Below, piece by piece: positions 5,707-6,131 of a stretch of DNA of 6,131 bases. A model generated the notes under the pieces. The model ran no database searches. It saw only the letters and a program-made list of their open reading frames with translations, and was not told where the DNA came from. This DNA is from Maritimibacter sp. Lineage in GTDB: Bacteria; Pseudomonadota; Alphaproteobacteria; Rhodobacterales; Rhodobacteraceae. Positions within the stretch are counted from its first letter, which is position 1, and each line of letters starts with the position of its first letter. Made by a program: the position numbers and the translations under genes. The stretch is from contig JAGRMP010000614.1 of the NCBI GenBank assembly GCA_020441225.1, positions 1 to 6,131 on the forward strand, in the 5' to 3' direction.

Positions 5707-6131
5707 ATGCCCCGCGACCTAGATCTCCTGCAATCCGTCTTCGGCTTCGACAGCTTTCGCCCCGGTCAGGGCGAGATCGTCTCGGCGGTGACGGCAGGCG
5801 AAAACACCCTCGCGATCATGCCCACGGGCGGCGGCAAGTCGCTCTGTTTCCAGCTTCCCGCGCTTCTGCGCGAGGGCGTCACCCTGGTGATCTCGCCGCT
5901 CATCGCGCTGATGCGCGACCAGGTCCGTGCGCTCAAGGCCGCAGGCGTCGAGGCGGGCGCGCTGACCTCCGGGAATACCGGGGAAGAGACCGACGCCGTC
6001 TTTGCCGCGCTCTCCGAGGGCCGGCTCAAGCTCCTCTACATGGCCCCCGAACGGCTCGCCTCGGGCGGTACGCTCAATCTCCTGCGCCGCACCGGGGTGT
6101 CGATGATCGCGGTCGACGAGGCCCATTGCGT
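5707..6131 (+). CDS. recQ: ATP-dependent DNA helicase RecQ, N-terminal part (runs off the window)
   Basis: The first 141 codons of a RecQ-family 3'-5' DNA helicase, open to the right edge. Motifs in order: motif 0 FGFDSFRPGQ (12-21), Walker A MPTGGGKS (38-45), motif Ia SPLIALMRDQV (63-73), APERL (113-117), and the Walker B DEAHC (137-141), where the window ends. RecQ unwinds recombination and stalled-fork intermediates with RecJ, RecA and SSB. The C-terminal RecA-like lobe, zinc-binding, winged-helix and HRDC domains are outside the window, so full length and integrity cannot be judged. The ATG at 5707 has no good Shine-Dalgarno, but an in-frame TGA at 5665 precedes it with no other ATG between, and motif 0 follows at the usual short distance. 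Confidence 0.95.
   Translation, partial: MPRDLDLLQSVFGFDSFRPGQGEIVSAVTAGENTLAIMPTGGGKSLCFQLPALLREGVTLVISPLIALMRDQVRALKAAGVEAGALTSGNTGEETDAVFAALSEGRLKLLYMAPERLASGGTLNLLRRTGVSMIAVDEAHC

Overview
The window is GC-rich, densely coding chromosomal DNA. Codon use, protein content and gene neighbours (a recQ / single-unit yggT pair next to a UMF1 transporter / mepA / phytase-like cluster) point to an alphaproteobacterium, most likely Rhodobacteraceae. That placement is judged from the sequence alone and was not searched. I see no insertion sequence, CRISPR array, tRNA, rRNA or phage gene. No stretch of 300 bases or more lacks a gene, and the long plus-strand frames over 714-4028 are antisense shadows.

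Minus strand, read right to left. A hotdog-fold acyl-CoA thioesterase-like gene (5135-4605) is followed by a small NTF2/SnoaL-like gene (4488-4117). Then comes a tight three-gene operon: a UMF1-family major facilitator transporter (3950-2586), the murein endopeptidase mepA as a predicted lipoprotein (2581-1640), and a secreted phytase-like/esterase-like beta-propeller protein (1667-771). The transporter and mepA are 4 bases apart; mepA and the phytase-like gene overlap by 28 bases. After an 90-base gap comes a VUT/YhhQ-family queuosine-precursor transporter (680-45).

Plus strand. From a 190-base divergent gap run yggT (5326-5643) and the start of recQ (5707 to the right edge, cut just after the DEAH box). 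The gap carries three imperfect 14-bp tandem repeats touching the thioesterase ribosome binding site, and a perfect 6-2-6 inverted repeat.

The most notable signal is the leader of the yhhQ gene. Immediately before its ATG, the minus strand can form a 30-nt H-type pseudoknot closely resembling a class I preQ1 riboswitch aptamer. Its 10-nt loop keeps most positions of the short preQ1-I aptamer as I remember it, an A-run follows the stem, and a CGGA that serves as the Shine-Dalgarno pairs back into the loop. This would let queuosine precursor repress translation of its own importer. The A-rich tail is shorter than usual, so the call is a strong candidate, not a certainty. Overlapping alternative hairpins in the same leader could form the competing ON state.
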